A stretch of 64,000 nt of DNA. It comes from Syntrophorhabdaceae bacterium. GTDB lineage: Bacteria > Desulfobacterota > Syntrophorhabdia > Syntrophorhabdales > Syntrophorhabdaceae. The number at the start of each line of letters is the position of its first letter. Within the stretch, counting starts at the first letter, position 1. The stretch spans positions 1 to 64,000 of the forward strand of contig JAOAGQ010000038.1 in assembly GCA_026415675.1 (NCBI GenBank), read 5' to 3'. The notes under the pieces were generated by a model that saw only the letters and a list, made by a program, of their open reading frames with translations, was not told the origin of the DNA and did not search any database. Position numbers and translations under genes: made by a program. This document shows, piece after piece, positions 43,798 to 52,458 of the stretch.

Positions 43798-45189
43798 TCA
43801 TCTGTTCGTAAAATCAAGAAGTTCACCCCGCTCTTTCATCTTCTTTATCTTAAACCAGAGTTTATCATAGGACATGTTAAGTAGCTTTGCAGCAAGGGAG
43901 ATCTTCCCCTCCGCCTTTATTATCGCCTTTTTTATCAGTTCCTTCTCTATCTCATCGAAGTTTAGTCCCCCATCAGGTATGTCAAGATGCTTTGCAAGGT
44001 TTTTAGTCCCCTCGTCCTTAACCTCCTCCGGTATGTGCTCCACATCTATCGTCTCCCCATCGCTTAAGATGTAGGCCCTCTCTATAACCGATTCGAGTTG
44101 CCTTACATTTCCTGGCCATGAGTAATTTATAAGAAGCTGGAGGGCCTCATTGGAGATACGTTTTTTTTGGTATGCATCTTTATTCATCCTCGAGAGGAAA
44201 TGCTCAACAAGGAGAGGTATATCCGTCGCCCTTTCCCTTAAAGGCGGGATCGTAAAGGCAATCACGTTTAATCTATAGTAGAGGTCTTCTCTGAAACGAC
44301 CCTTTGTGATCTCTTCGTCCAGTTTTTTGTTCGTGGCGGCGATAATCCTCACATCGAGCTTTATACTCTCCTTTCCCCCGAGACGCCTGATCTCCCTCTC
44401 CTGTATCGCCCGTAAAAGTTTTGCCTGGGTGCTTAAGGTGAGGTCCCCTATCTCATCGAGGAAGAGGGTACTCCCGTTTGCCTGCTCAAAGAGGCCTGCA
44501 TGCCTCGTCAGGGCACCGGTGAATGCCCCTTTTTCGTAACCGAAGAGTTCGCTCTCGAGAAGTGTCTCAGGTATGGCAGCACAGTTTATAGCGAAGAACG
44601 GTTTATGTTTTCTTGGGCTATTGTAGTGGATACTTTTGGCGAAAAGCTCCTTCCCTGTACCGCTCTCCCCGTAAATAAGAATGGTAGAGTTTGTCGGGGC
44701 AACCCTTCTTACAATCTTGAAGAGGGCCTCCATCCTTCCGTGGACCCCTATGATATTGTCGAGGTTGAAACGTTCTGTAAGTTGGTCCTTCAACATTATA
44801 TTATCTTTTATGAGCCTTGACTGGTTAACGGCATTGTTTATCATAAGGATAAGCTGGTCTTTTTCAAAGGGTTTTTCCAGGTAGTAGTAAGCACCAAGCT
44901 TTGTTGCCTCGATCGCCGATGGAATAGAGCCGTAAGCGGTTATTACAATCACATGGGTCGCACCGCTTATGGCCTTCACTTCTTTTAGCACCTCTGTCCC
45001 GTCGATATCGGGCAGGCGTAAATCCGTTAAGACCACGTCGAATATATTGTTCTTTATGAGTTCTAAGGCCTTTTTACCGGTTCCGGCTTCCTCAACGAAG
45101 AAGCCTTCTTTCAGGAGGATCGTCTTTATAATACTCCTCTGATTATTATCGTCCTCCACAACGAGAATAGAACCTTTATCATGCTTCAT
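43798..45189 (-). CDS. Sigma-54-dependent NtrC/AtoC-type response regulator
   Basis: A 463-residue enhancer-binding protein. Receiver domain (about 1-120, phospho-acceptor in VLTDLRLPD), AAA+ domain with Walker A GESGTGKE, the sigma-54 contact loop GAFTGA, Walker B TLFLDEIGDL, arginine-finger region FREDLYYRLNV, then a C-terminal Fis-type helix-turn-helix (ISLAAKLLNMSYDKLWFKIKKMKE). It opens sigma-54 promoters when phosphorylated. It overlaps the upstream histidine kinase gene by 11 bases, so that is its partner kinase. Confidence 0.96.
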   Translation of the reverse strand: MKHDKGSILVVEDDNNQRSIIKTILLKEGFFVEEAGTGKKALELIKNNIFDVVLTDLRLPDIDGTEVLKEVKAISGATHVIVITAYGSIPSAIEATKLGAYYYLEKPFEKDQLILMINNAVNQSRLIKDNIMLKDQLTERFNLDNIIGVHGRMEALFKIVRRVAPTNSTILIYGESGTGKELFAKSIHYNSPRKHKPFFAINCAAIPETLLESELFGYEKGAFTGALTRHAGLFEQANGSTLFLDEIGDLTLSTQAKLLRAIQEREIRRLGGKESIKLDVRIIAATNKKLDEEITKGRFREDLYYRLNVIAFTIPPLRERATDIPLLVEHFLSRMNKDAYQKKRISNEALQLLINYSWPGNVRQLESVIERAYILSDGETIDVEHIPEEVKDEGTKNLAKHLDIPDGGLNFDEIEKELIKKAIIKAEGKISLAAKLLNMSYDKLWFKIKKMKERGELLDFTNR

Positions 45190-46651
45190 ATTGGGGCACC
45201 ATGATTTTTATCGTTGTCCCTTGACCTACCGTGCTTTCGAGGGTGATTTTACCGCCGTGCTCCTCTACAAATCTCTTTGTTACGGCAAGACCAAGGCCGA
45301 CACCGAGTTTTTTAGTTGAATAGTATGGCTCAAATATCTTATCCATATCTTCCGGTCTTATACCGACCCCTGTGTCTGTAACGGATATAAAGGAAAAAGA
45401 CCCATCTTTGCCTGCTTCAATTGTGATCTTCCCCTTCTCCTCTATGGCCTGAATGGAATTTAGGATCAGGTTGATCAATGAAAGACGCATATACTCTCTA
45501 TCGCAATATAGGGGCTGCCCGTTTCCATCGGAGACGAATTTTACCTCTATCCTGTCTTCTATCTTGTCCCTTAAAATCGATATCGCCTCATTAACGAGGG
45601 CATCCACCATTACAGGCTCTTTGTTCAAGACAAGGGGCTTCCCGAGGAACAGAAAGTTCTGGATTAGGCCATTTACCCTGTATATCTCTTTTGTTATGGT
45701 ATCGAGGAGTCTTAAAATCTCTTCCCTGTTTTCGTTCTTTTCCTTGCTACTTAAAATCTCCTTCATATGGCCTATGGAAAGGGAAAGGAAATTGAGGGGG
45801 TTTCTTATTTCATGAGCTATACCCGATGAGAGCTGTCCTATGATGGAGAGTTGCTCCGTCTTTTTTAGTTTTTCCTCAAGTTCCTTCCTCTCCGCCAGCT
45901 TATCCACCATCTCGTTGAAACTCTTTATCAGGACCCCTATCTCATCTTTTCTGTTGCTATCCCTAATCTTGACGAGTTCCCCTTCTGCGATCTTTTTGCT
46001 CGCCCTTGCCACCTTCTTTATGGGTTCCGTATATTTTTCTGCCACGAGAAGGCTGAATATGATCCCGATGCTGAAGGCGAATATGGTGCTTAGTATCCTC
46101 TTTATGTGATTTTTTCTCTGGGCGAGCTTATAGTCATCAAGTACCATGCTTATATGTATATAACCTATGTTCTGGCCTTTTATAGATACGGGCATGATCA
46201 CATTATATAACCTCTGGGCCTCTTTTTTACTTTCCTCCCCGAGTCTTGCGGTAATCATGAGGTCTTTCTTTCTTGCATATCTCTTTTCCGTCAGCTTCTC
46301 TTTTGTACCGATTTTTTTTGGATCCGAACTGGCAATCACCTCAGAACTATCGCTTAGAATGGATATCTCTTTAAGCCCTTTTCTATTCAGCATATCTACA
46401 TAGCTTTTTAGCCTCTCTGTGCTATCCCCTTTATAGGTTAACTCTTCCACACTTATCTGAATAGCCTTTGTAATATCATCTATATTATCCGTGACCTTCT
46501 CGATGATCATGTCTTCGGTCCTCGAATAGATCACCGTCAGAGAACTGATGGAGAGGGCCAAGAGCAAAAGGAGTATCAAAAGTAGTTGTGTCCGAAGGGA
46601 CAGACTCCGGAAAATATTTTTAAATCTGTTGTTGATGTTTTTTAAAAACAT
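45179..46651 (-). CDS. Membrane sensor histidine kinase, partner of the sigma-54 regulator
   Basis: A 490-residue NtrB/AtoS-like kinase. First membrane segment about 19-41, an extracytoplasmic sensor of about 140 residues, second segment about 183-205, HAMP linker, HisKA with phospho-His in SSGIAHEIRNPLNFL (about 280), and HATPase motifs DTGVGI and KLGVGLGLAV. The signal is unknown; the periplasmic region looks like a small single-Cache/PAS-like domain. GGGTGA lies about 6 bases before the ATG. Confidence 0.93.
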   Translation of the reverse strand: MFLKNINNRFKNIFRSLSLRTQLLLILLLLLALSISSLTVIYSRTEDMIIEKVTDNIDDITKAIQISVEELTYKGDSTERLKSYVDMLNRKGLKEISILSDSSEVIASSDPKKIGTKEKLTEKRYARKKDLMITARLGEESKKEAQRLYNVIMPVSIKGQNIGYIHISMVLDDYKLAQRKNHIKRILSTIFAFSIGIIFSLLVAEKYTEPIKKVARASKKIAEGELVKIRDSNRKDEIGVLIKSFNEMVDKLAERKELEEKLKKTEQLSIIGQLSSGIAHEIRNPLNFLSLSIGHMKEILSSKEKNENREEILRLLDTITKEIYRVNGLIQNFLFLGKPLVLNKEPVMVDALVNEAISILRDKIEDRIEVKFVSDGNGQPLYCDREYMRLSLINLILNSIQAIEEKGKITIEAGKDGSFSFISVTDTGVGIRPEDMDKIFEPYYSTKKLGVGLGLAVTKRFVEEHGGKITLESTVGQGTTIKIMVPQYEA

Positions 46652-46724
46652 GTTAAATCACCCAAAACGTGGTCCGTAAAAAACCTGGATAGCAAAGGCG
46701 AACAACCTGCAACCTTTATGATTA

Positions 46725-48080
46725 CTAATCCTGATGCAAAAATGTCCTTATCCTTTTTATTATAATATCTTTTGGTATCAAATTAAACACCTCATGGAGG
46801 GGAGGACCTTTTAGTCGTCCGGTGGTAAGTACCCTCAATACGAGAAAGAGTTCTCTCTTCTTCATCCCTGTTTTTCTTCCTAAACTATCAGCGATATGAT
46901 CGAAGGGGTGGTCTTCTCCATCTAAAAGGCAATTAAGAAGTGCCCTTGAGATATCATACGAACCGGGTTGATTTAGCAAAAACCCTATACCTTCCTCTGT
47001 GATATCCCCGTTTTTGAAGATTCCCATCCAGTCTTTAAGTTCTGTCAGGGTCCTTGCATTTTCTCTGATGGTCAGGACTCTTTTTCTATCCATATCCGAC
47101 AGAACGTCCGTTCCCATGAGAAGCTCGGGGGGTGCGGTCTTTAGATACTCTCTGTTATACCAGAGGAGTCTTTCCATATCAAAGAGGGAATCGGAACAGG
47201 ATAGGGAAGAGGGTTCAAAGGTATCGATTAAGGTTTCTCTGTCCATGATCCTCCCATCTATACCCCTCCCTATAACGGCTATGTAGTTGAATAACGCGGA
47301 GGGAAGGATCCCCATCTCTCTGAACTCCCTTATGCCGGTTATGCCATCTCTCTTACTCAACGGTTTTCTGTCCTTCCCTATGAGGAGGGAGTGGTGGCAG
47401 TATACAGGGGGAGAGGCCCCTAATACCTCGAAGAGCATAAGCTGTTTTGGTGTGTTGGATATATGGTCTGCCCCTCTTATCACATGGGTTATCCCCATAA
47501 GGAGGTCATCTACAGTCGCCGCAAAATTATAAGAAGGCCAACCGTCCTGTTTTAATATTATAAAGTCATCGACGTGGTCATCGGGAAAATCGAGCTTACC
47601 GTGTATCGCGTCATCAAAGGATACCCTCTTTCTCAATGATTTAAACCTTACCACATATGGTCTACCCTCAAGCTCCATCGCCTCTGCCGTCTCTTCCCCT
47701 ATTTCCCTACATTTACCGTTATATCTCGGGGGCTCCCCCTTTTTTATCTGGTTTTTCTTCATCTCCTCGAGTTCCTCTTTTGTGCAGAAACATCTGTAGG
47801 CCAGCCTTTTCTCAAGGAACATCCGGGCGTACTTTCGATAGATATCGAGCCTCTCCGACTGCCTGATGGGCCCTTCATCCCACTCTATGCCAAGCCATTT
47901 CAGGTCATAGATGATAGAGGTCTCAAATACCGGACTTGACCTCTCAAGATCCGTATCCTCTATTCTTAAGATGAAGACCCCTTTTTTCGATCTCGCAAAG
48001 AGATAGTTTAAAATCGCTGTCCTTCCGTTTCCTATGTGAAGGTATCCTGTGGGACTCGGTGCGAATCTGACCCGTACCAT
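46725..48080 (-). CDS. gltX: Glutamyl-tRNA synthetase, divergent second copy
   Basis: A 451-residue class I synthetase with APSPTGYLHIGN (HIGH motif), RIEDTD, a zinc-knuckle region CFCTKEE...YNGKC, and PLSKRDG as KMSKS-type loop. It differs widely from the other gltX in the window, especially in the anticodon-binding C-terminal part. In bacteria with two GluRS enzymes and no GlnRS, one copy may prefer tRNA-Gln to supply the GatCAB amidotransferase; whether that holds here is unknown. It is the last gene of the carD-PIN/TRAM-ispD-ispF series, 9 bases after ispF. Confidence 0.92.
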   Translation of the reverse strand: MVRVRFAPSPTGYLHIGNGRTAILNYLFARSKKGVFILRIEDTDLERSSPVFETSIIYDLKWLGIEWDEGPIRQSERLDIYRKYARMFLEKRLAYRCFCTKEELEEMKKNQIKKGEPPRYNGKCREIGEETAEAMELEGRPYVVRFKSLRKRVSFDDAIHGKLDFPDDHVDDFIILKQDGWPSYNFAATVDDLLMGITHVIRGADHISNTPKQLMLFEVLGASPPVYCHHSLLIGKDRKPLSKRDGITGIREFREMGILPSALFNYIAVIGRGIDGRIMDRETLIDTFEPSSLSCSDSLFDMERLLWYNREYLKTAPPELLMGTDVLSDMDRKRVLTIRENARTLTELKDWMGIFKNGDITEEGIGFLLNQPGSYDISRALLNCLLDGEDHPFDHIADSLGRKTGMKKRELFLVLRVLTTGRLKGPPLHEVFNLIPKDIIIKRIRTFLHQD

Positions 48081-48089
48081 CTTTTTAAT

Positions 48090-48563
48090 CTATACGTCCA
48101 TGAGGAGGGCTGTGGCATATACCGCGATAGCCTCTTTTTTACCTATATGCCCAATTCCCTCTGATGTTTTACCCTTTACGCTTACCTGCTCGGGGTCTAT
48201 ATCGAGTATTTTTGCGATCTTTTCCTGTATGAACCTTCTGTAGGGGAGTATCTTTGGTTCCTCGGTGATGACAACGGCATCTATATTTTTTATCCCATAC
48301 CCCCTCTCCTTTACGGCTTTCAGCACATAAGAGAGTATCTTTCCGCTGTCCATACCTTCTGTTGACGTATCCGTATCGGGGAAATGTTCACCAATGTCTC
48401 CTGCCCCTGCAGCCCCGAGGATGGCGTCGGATATGGCATGGATCAGCACATCCCCATCGGAATGGCCCAAAAGACCCATTTCACAAGGTATCTCTATGCC
48501 CCCGAGGACGAGCTTTCTCCCTTTCACAAGTCTATGGATATCAAACCCAAGACCGATTCTCAT
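48090..48563 (-). CDS. ispF: 2-C-methyl-D-erythritol 2,4-cyclodiphosphate synthase
   Basis: A 157-residue enzyme of the MEP isoprenoid pathway. Zinc ligands are in the opening GLGFDIHRL (Asp, His) and in LGHSDGDVLIHAI; EHFPDTD and the C-terminal KGKTSEGIGHIGKKEA are diagnostic. Its ATG overlaps the ispD stop by 4 bases; IspD and IspF act two steps apart. Confidence 0.97.
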   Translation of the reverse strand: MRIGLGFDIHRLVKGRKLVLGGIEIPCEMGLLGHSDGDVLIHAISDAILGAAGAGDIGEHFPDTDTSTEGMDSGKILSYVLKAVKERGYGIKNIDAVVITEEPKILPYRRFIQEKIAKILDIDPEQVSVKGKTSEGIGHIGKKEAIAVYATALLMDV

Positions 48564-49258
48564 ATATTCCCTTTGAGTTGTTGGAGGAGGCCTCTGGCCA
48601 GGGCAAGGTCTTCGGGGGTGGTTATCTTTATGTTGTATGGGGAGCCTTCGATCACTTTAACCTTTTTCCCCATATATTCGATAAACGTGGCATCATCATA
48701 TCCATAAAGTTTTTTTGTCATACCCTCTCTGTAGGCCTTAAGTATCAGATTGTATTTAAACGTCTGGGGTGTCTGGATATGCCAGAGGGAGTCTCTATCG
48801 AGGGTCTTCACCACAAAACCCTCTTTCGATACGACCTTTATCGTATCCTTCACCGGCAGGGCGGGGATAATCGCATCGAACATCTCCATCAGGAAAATAC
48901 CCTTCTCCACGAAGGATGGGGAGATAAAAGGCCTTACACCATCATGGATTATCACTATATCGCAAGGACCGTCTATGGCTTCGAGACCGTTTTTAACAGA
49001 ATCCTGACGGAGGCGACCCCCTATAACGATTTTTAGGATTTTATTGAATTTGTAAGGTTCGAGTACCTCTTCCTGTATTATAGGAAGGTCTTTGTGGTTT
49101 ACCACAAGGTATATACCGTCGACCTGACGGCACTCCTCAAATACCTGAAGGGTATGGACGATAATAGGTTTGTTATCGAGCAAAAGAAACTGTTTATTGG
49201 TCGATGACCCCATCCTTTTGCCCGTCCCACCGGCAAGTATTATAGCTATGGTTCTCAT
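48560..49258 (-). CDS. ispD: 2-C-methyl-D-erythritol 4-phosphate cytidylyltransferase
   Basis: A 232-residue CTP-dependent transferase of the MEP pathway. It has ILAGGTGKRMGSSTNKQFL at the N-terminus (CTP-binding loop with Arg/Lys), VIIHDGVRPF, and DTIKVV...TLDRDSLWHIQTPQTF. It lies 3 bases downstream of the PIN/TRAM gene and overlaps ispF. Confidence 0.97.
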   Translation of the reverse strand: MRTIAIILAGGTGKRMGSSTNKQFLLLDNKPIIVHTLQVFEECRQVDGIYLVVNHKDLPIIQEEVLEPYKFNKILKIVIGGRLRQDSVKNGLEAIDGPCDIVIIHDGVRPFISPSFVEKGIFLMEMFDAIIPALPVKDTIKVVSKEGFVVKTLDRDSLWHIQTPQTFKYNLILKAYREGMTKKLYGYDDATFIEYMGKKVKVIEGSPYNIKITTPEDLALARGLLQQLKGNI

Positions 49259-49261
49259 GAT

Positions 49262-50308
49262 TTATCTCGTACTTTCCTCTAATTTATACTCATCGGGAAA
49301 ATAGAATTCCCTTTCTGCATGCTCTTTAAGCTTTGCAAATATCATCCTTCCTGAGGTTGTCTGGAGTACACTTGTCACAACAGCCTCTACCGTTCTACCC
49401 AACTGCCTCTTTGCATCGTCCACAACCACCATCGTACCGTCGTCGAGATACCCTATACCCTGACCGTACTCTTTGCCCTCCTTTAGAATCTTAACCACCA
49501 TCTGCTCCCCTGGTAATACCGTAGGTTTCATGGCGGCGGCGAGCTGATTTATGTTGAGAACCTCCACACCTTGGAGTTCAGCAACTTTATTCAGATTATA
49601 GTCATTTGTGACGATTTTCCCGTTTAATTTTTTTGCGAGGGCGATGAGCTTACTATCCACATCTTTTAGTTTAGGAAAATCGTAATCCACGATCTTTACC
49701 TTTACGTTTGACTGTTTCTGTATCCTGTGAAGTATGTCAAGTCCCCTCCGTCCCCTTGTTCTTTTGACGGGGTCCTGATGGTCCGCTATGTGCTGGATCT
49801 CGTATAGGACAAACTGGGGGATTATAAAGACCCCTTCGATGAAACCTGTCTCGCATATATCGGCGATCCTCCCATCTATAATTGTGCTTGTGTCCAATAT
49901 TTTGGCGTTTTCCGTCTCATCGGTCTTTTCAAGAAGGGGTATTTTGGAGAGGTCTATCGTCTTGCTCTTCTGCTCCCCTATCCGGAAACCGAGGTACCCC
50001 ATCACAAAATAAATAAATATATAAATGGGTAACGTTATGGGAACATCTTTGATCAGTATTAAAAGTAACCGAGAGATGAAAAGATTTGCTATCAACAGGC
50101 TTAAGGTGATCCCGAGGAGACTGCCTATTATTGTCTTCAAGGGGATGTCCTTGATCTTTTCCTCAATTTTTATAATCACATAACCAAAGGCAAGTCCCCC
50201 TATGGCACCAAATAGGCCGTAGAAGGTACTTGTAAACATCTCCTTGAAGATAAAATATGCGGTAATGGTGGTGACGGCCACCATTATAACCTGAACCAAT
50301 ATCTCCAA
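49262..50308 (-). CDS. Membrane-anchored PIN/TRAM-domain protein (YacL family)
   Basis: A 348-residue protein with four N-terminal membrane segments (about 1-110), then a PIN nuclease domain with the acidic residues LDTSTIIDGRI, VDSKLIALA and VTNDYNL, and a C-terminal TRAM RNA-binding domain (VVKILKEGKEYGQGIGYLDDGTMVVV). The layout indicates a membrane-tethered ribonuclease; the target RNA is unknown. It starts with TTG at 50308, with AAGGA 7 bases upstream, directly after carD. Confidence 0.9.
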   Translation of the reverse strand: MEILVQVIMVAVTTITAYFIFKEMFTSTFYGLFGAIGGLAFGYVIIKIEEKIKDIPLKTIIGSLLGITLSLLIANLFISRLLLILIKDVPITLPIYIFIYFVMGYLGFRIGEQKSKTIDLSKIPLLEKTDETENAKILDTSTIIDGRIADICETGFIEGVFIIPQFVLYEIQHIADHQDPVKRTRGRRGLDILHRIQKQSNVKVKIVDYDFPKLKDVDSKLIALAKKLNGKIVTNDYNLNKVAELQGVEVLNINQLAAAMKPTVLPGEQMVVKILKEGKEYGQGIGYLDDGTMVVVDDAKRQLGRTVEAVVTSVLQTTSGRMIFAKLKEHAEREFYFPDEYKLEESTR

Positions 50309-50311
50309 GCG

Positions 50312-50806
50312 TCAATCCTTGTAGTTTGTAAGGAATATCTTCTCTATCTCCTCTTCGATCTCCCCCTCTTCTTTGTTAAGGGCGATAGAGAGTTCCTTTT
50401 TTATAAGGTTTCGGGCAATCTCAAACATCTTCTTTTCGCCGAAAGAGAGTTCTTTCCATACACGAAGACTGTACAACTCCCTTAAAACCATGGCGACCTC
50501 GTAGATGGAACCGCTTTTTATTTTCTCCATATACTCCTTGTAGCGCCTGTTCCAGGGGGCATTATCGTGGACAACATTCCTGTCCTTCAGAATATCGTAA
50601 ACCTTTTTCACCTCAGAGGAATTGATTACGCAGCGGAGTCCGGCACTCTGTGTTCCGTCTACAGGAACCATGATCGTCATGTCTGTATCGAGGATCCTCA
50701 TAACATAGAAAGATTGTTTCATGCCGGAAAACTCCCTTTCCTCTATTGATTCTATTTTTCCGACACCGTGACCGGGATAAACTGCTACATTGCCTACCTC
50801 AAACAT
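50312..50806 (-). CDS. carD: CarD-family RNA polymerase-binding transcription regulator
   Basis: A 164-residue CdnL/CarD protein. The N-terminal Tudor-like RNA polymerase interaction domain (VGNVAVYPGHGVGKIESIEE) is followed by a helical DNA-binding domain with the promoter-contact tryptophan in APWNRRYKEYMEK. It stabilises open complexes, particularly at rRNA promoters. First gene of the carD-PIN/TRAM-ispD-ispF-gltX series. CTGGAGG precedes the ATG. Confidence 0.95.
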   Translation of the reverse strand: MFEVGNVAVYPGHGVGKIESIEEREFSGMKQSFYVMRILDTDMTIMVPVDGTQSAGLRCVINSSEVKKVYDILKDRNVVHDNAPWNRRYKEYMEKIKSGSIYEVAMVLRELYSLRVWKELSFGEKKMFEIARNLIKKELSIALNKEEGEIEEEIEKIFLTNYKD

Positions 50807-50927
50807 TATACCTCCAGATTCTTAATTAGCTTATAAGCTTATTTAATATACTATATTTTCACAAATTTTTAAATAAGTAATTGTTTTTACACCCCTTATG
50901 GATCACGAAAGTTTGTTTAAAAATCCG

Positions 50928-50956
50928 TTGATGAATAGAGATTTTTCCATTATAAT
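50928..50956 (+). promoter_or_regulatory. Promoter of the plus-strand gltX
   Basis: TTGATG (50928-50933), 17-base spacer, perfect TATAAT (50951-50956). About 55 bases of leader remain before the TTG start at 51019. Confidence 0.65.
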
Positions 50957-51018
50957 CTCATGCTAAAGTCTGAGTTTAACATCCAGGACTCGACCCTAAT
51001 TAATTTCCGGAGGGAATT

Positions 51019-52422
51019 TTGATAGTTAAGACGAGATTTGCCCCGAGCCCTACAGGGAACCTACATATCGGGGGGGCGAGAACAGCCCTCTTCAATTATC
51101 TATTTGCAAAAAAGAATAAGGGCATATTTGTCCTGAGGATAGAAGATACGGATATCGAAAGGTCAAAGGAGATCTATGTTGAAGACATACTGAACGGTCT
51201 TAAATGGCTTGGTATCGAATGGGACGAAGGCCCTTATTTCCAGAAAGAACGCATGGAAATATATAGAGATTACGCCTACAGGCTCCTCTCAAACGGTTAT
51301 GCCTATAGATGCTACTGCACCCCGGAAGAGGTGGAGGAAAAAAGGAGGGTTGCCTTAAAGGAAGGGAAAAAACCGTCTTATGACAGGACATGCCGGGACA
51401 GAAAAGACCACCCTGAAGGTAGGCCCTATGCCATCAGGTTCAAGGCCCCATTATCAGGGGAGGTTATTTTTGACGACATGATAAGGGGCAGGATTACCTT
51501 CTCCTGTGACGAACTCGATGACCTCGTTATATTAAGGAGTGATAACACACCAACGTATAATTTCACCGTTGTTGTAGACGACGCATCAATGGGTATCACC
51601 CATATCATCCGGGGCGATGACCATATAAATAACACACCGAGGCAGATACTCATTTACAGGGCCCTCGATTTAGAAATACCCCAATTTGCCCATGTACCTT
51701 TGATCCACGGTAAGGATAGAACAAGGTTGAGCAAAAGGCATGGGGCCACCTCCCTCCTCGAATATAGAGATGAAGGTTTTATGCCTGAAGCCCTTATGAA
51801 CTATCTCGCAAGGCTCGGATGGGCCTATGGAGACCAGGAGGTCTTCTCAAAGGAAGAACTCATAGACAAGTTCGACCTATCCCACGTAGGTAAATCCCCA
51901 TCCATCTTCGATATGGATAAACTTTTATGGTTAAACGGCCACTATATAAAAACCCTTCCTGAGGACGTGGTCGCTGAGAGGCTCAAACCTTTTCTTGCGA
52001 TGAAAGGTATCACCATTGATGATGAGGTGGAGAGGAAGGTACCCCTTGTTTTGAAACCTCTCAAGGAGAGGGCAAAGACGTTGAAAGAGATGGCAGATAT
52101 GGCCCTGTTCTTTTTTCAGGATGATTTTCCCTATGACATAAAGGCGAAGGACAAATTTCTTACCCCCGGGAATCTTGGTATCCTTGATAGTTTTCTTAAA
52201 GGTTTTGAGGCCCTTACCTCTCTTAACGAAACAGAACAGAAGAGGCTCATCGAAAGGATCATGGGAGAGTTTAATAAAAAGGCCGTTGATGTAATCCAAC
52301 CCATCAGGGTTGCCCTCTCGGGTAAGGATATAAGCCCTGGCATTTTTGAGGTGATAACCATTCTTGGAAGGGATGCGGTAATTAAGAGGATAAAAAGGGC
52401 TATCGATGAAATTAGGGCATAA
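51019..52422 (+). CDS. gltX: Glutamyl-tRNA synthetase, main-type copy
   Basis: A 467-residue class I synthetase: APSPTGNLHIGGART (HIGH), RIEDTDIERS, zinc-region CYCTPEE...YDRTC, and RLSKRHGATS (KMSKS-type). The alpha-helical C-terminal anticodon-binding region is of normal length. It starts with TTG at 51019, 5 bases after GGAGGG. Closer to the standard bacterial enzyme than the 451-residue copy, hence probably the housekeeping GluRS. smc follows 36 bases later. Confidence 0.95.
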   Translation: MIVKTRFAPSPTGNLHIGGARTALFNYLFAKKNKGIFVLRIEDTDIERSKEIYVEDILNGLKWLGIEWDEGPYFQKERMEIYRDYAYRLLSNGYAYRCYCTPEEVEEKRRVALKEGKKPSYDRTCRDRKDHPEGRPYAIRFKAPLSGEVIFDDMIRGRITFSCDELDDLVILRSDNTPTYNFTVVVDDASMGITHIIRGDDHINNTPRQILIYRALDLEIPQFAHVPLIHGKDRTRLSKRHGATSLLEYRDEGFMPEALMNYLARLGWAYGDQEVFSKEELIDKFDLSHVGKSPSIFDMDKLLWLNGHYIKTLPEDVVAERLKPFLAMKGITIDDEVERKVPLVLKPLKERAKTLKEMADMALFFFQDDFPYDIKAKDKFLTPGNLGILDSFLKGFEALTSLNETEQKRLIERIMGEFNKKAVDVIQPIRVALSGKDISPGIFEVITILGRDAVIKRIKRAIDEIRA

Positions 52423-52458
52423 CGGAGAATATCATTCTCCTATGAAGGGGTATGTCTC

